A stretch of 7,083 bases of DNA, from contig JAKOSS010000190.1 of assembly GCA_029777145.1 (NCBI GenBank), forward strand, positions 1 to 7,083. Reading direction: 5' to 3'. The stretch comes from Acidobacteriota bacterium (GTDB taxonomy: Bacteria > Acidobacteriota > Blastocatellia > Pyrinomonadales > Pyrinomonadaceae). A program made the position numbers and the translations under genes. Below the pieces are notes generated by a model, which saw only the letters and a program-made list of their open reading frames with translations, did no database searches and was not told the origin of the DNA. This document shows, piece after piece, positions 6,658-7,083 of the stretch (positions are counted from its first letter, which is position 1; each line of letters opens with the position of its first letter).

Positions 6658-6877
6658 CCACATAGTCACATCAGGGCACTCGAGCATTTCGTGTGATCTC
6701 CATGTCTACGTGGTGATTCAATACACCGAGCTCCACCACATAGTCACAATAGGTCACATGAGCGGATCTATGTGATCTCCGTGTCTATGTGGTGATGCAA
6801 TACACCGAGCTCCACCACATAGTCACATCAGGGCACATGAGCGGATCCATGTGACCTCCATGTATATGTGGTGATCC
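6658..6877. repeat. Three tandem 78-79-nt repeats, each with nested inverted repeats
   Basis: Copies start at 6658, 6736 and 6815, each with CCACATAGTCACA. The first two also end in ATACACCGAGCTCCA; the third diverges after GGTGATCCAA. Within each copy the outer arms CCACATAG and CTATGTGG enclose inner arms CACATG and CATGTG around the loop AGCGGATC. Each unit can therefore fold as a roughly 56-nt imperfect hairpin on either strand. In the first copy the inner arms are CACTCG and CGTGTG, so one T-A pair has become C-G. The array fills most of the gap between the DapA-family and aldehyde dehydrogenase genes, so a leftward transcript would carry three hairpins in a row. Confidence 0.9.
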
Positions 6878-6883
6878 AATTCC

Positions 6884-6916
6884 TGACCACTGACCACCGA
6901 CCACCGACCACCGACC
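6884..6916. repeat. 7-nt tandem repeat (YGACCAC)
   Basis: TGACCAC occurs twice, followed by CGACCAC twice and a partial CGACC. The last base of the run is the first base of the reverse-complemented TAG stop of the DapA-family gene. Related CAGCTGACCACATAG sequence occurs at the far end of the hairpin array (6651-6665), so the array is flanked by GACCAC on both sides. Confidence 0.85.
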
Positions 6917-7083
6917 TATACCGGCCTCTTCTGAAGCGCGTCGTCGATCAGCGCAAGCGTTTCCGCAAGTTCATTGCCGGTCAACTCGAGACGCGGCGGA
7001 CGAACCCGGGCACTTCCCATTCCGACCTTTTCCTGAACCAGTTTGATCAGCTGCACGAATTTCGGGACGGTGTCGAGCCGAAG
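6916..7083 (-). CDS. DapA-family (dihydrodipicolinate synthase-like) lyase, C-terminal end only
   Basis: The last 55 codons and a TAG stop are present; the gene continues past the right edge. The visible part reads LDTVPKFVQLIKLVQEKVGM (3-22), then GSARVRPPRLELTGNELAET (23-42) and ALIDDALQKRPV to the end. This is the typical C-terminal helical tail of DapA-like class I aldolases. The Schiff-base lysine and the pyruvate-binding loop lie outside the window, so the reaction cannot be read. Candidates given the neighbouring dehydrogenase are pyrroline-4-hydroxy-2-carboxylate deaminase (hydroxyproline pathway), 2-keto-3-deoxyarabonate-type dehydratase or 5-dehydro-4-deoxyglucarate dehydratase. It is upstream of the dehydrogenase on the same strand with a 295-nt repeat-filled gap. 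Confidence 0.75.
   Translation of the reverse strand, partial: LRLDTVPKFVQLIKLVQEKVGMGSARVRPPRLELTGNELAETLALIDDALQKRPV

Noticed and set aside
5622..6665. Long plus-strand open frame of 347 codons opposite the aldehyde dehydrogenase
   Set aside because: It is an antisense shadow of a GC-rich gene; the minus strand carries every aldehyde dehydrogenase motif.
6658..6877. CRISPR array
   Set aside because: The repeated units are contiguous and similar along their whole length, with no unique spacers, and there are only three copies.

Overview
The window looks like chromosomal DNA from a free-living bacterium with moderate to high GC. Ordinary housekeeping and accessory genes are separated by repeat-rich intergenic DNA. 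Several features fit the Acidobacteriota (Blastocatellia/Pyrinomonadaceae type): mostly weak Shine-Dalgarno sequences, intergenic GATTCCAGA-like and GACCAC-like short tandem repeats, DinB-like paralogs, and a secreted deacetylase with a TIDDLP motif. This placement is an inference from style, not a demonstrated assignment.

Layout. Positions 1-517 hold no gene. They contain about 25 copies of a 9-nt repeat (consensus near AGATTCCAR), followed by a shorter arm of the same repeat in inverted orientation. A zinc-ribbon ribosomal protein L31 gene (rpmE, minus, 518-724) follows, with a clear sigma70-type promoter and a short hairpin-bearing leader. Divergent from it is a gene for an unrecognised two-helix membrane protein (plus, 864-1508). 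That gene overlaps tail-to-tail by 11 nt with a Methyltransf_32-type SAM methyltransferase (minus, 1498-2667).

A compact plus-strand cluster runs from 2708 to 5060: two tandem DinB-like metal-binding proteins that are clearly paralogs, a VOC/glyoxalase-fold protein overlapping the second by ATGA, and a secreted NodB-type polysaccharide deacetylase. The tight spacing of the first three genes suggests one transcript. The deacetylase may be its last gene.

The right end is a minus-strand catabolic cluster. A full NADP-type aldehyde dehydrogenase of the alpha-ketoglutarate semialdehyde dehydrogenase kind (5061-6620) lies downstream of the C-terminal end of a DapA-family lyase/dehydratase (6916-7083, cut by the window edge). 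A DapA-family enzyme feeding 2-oxoglutarate semialdehyde to such a dehydrogenase is the known end of trans-4-hydroxyproline degradation, and also of pentose-acid or glucarate degradation. The 295-nt gap between them holds three 78-79-nt repeats, each able to fold into a long nested hairpin, and a run of 7-nt GACCAC-type repeats reaching the lyase stop codon.

I do not see a mobile element, CRISPR array, tRNA or rRNA, and no obvious new defence or metabolic system. The most interesting items are the structured hairpin repeat array with apparent base-pair covariation, the inverted 9-nt repeat tract, the tandem DinB pair, and the unrecognised membrane protein.
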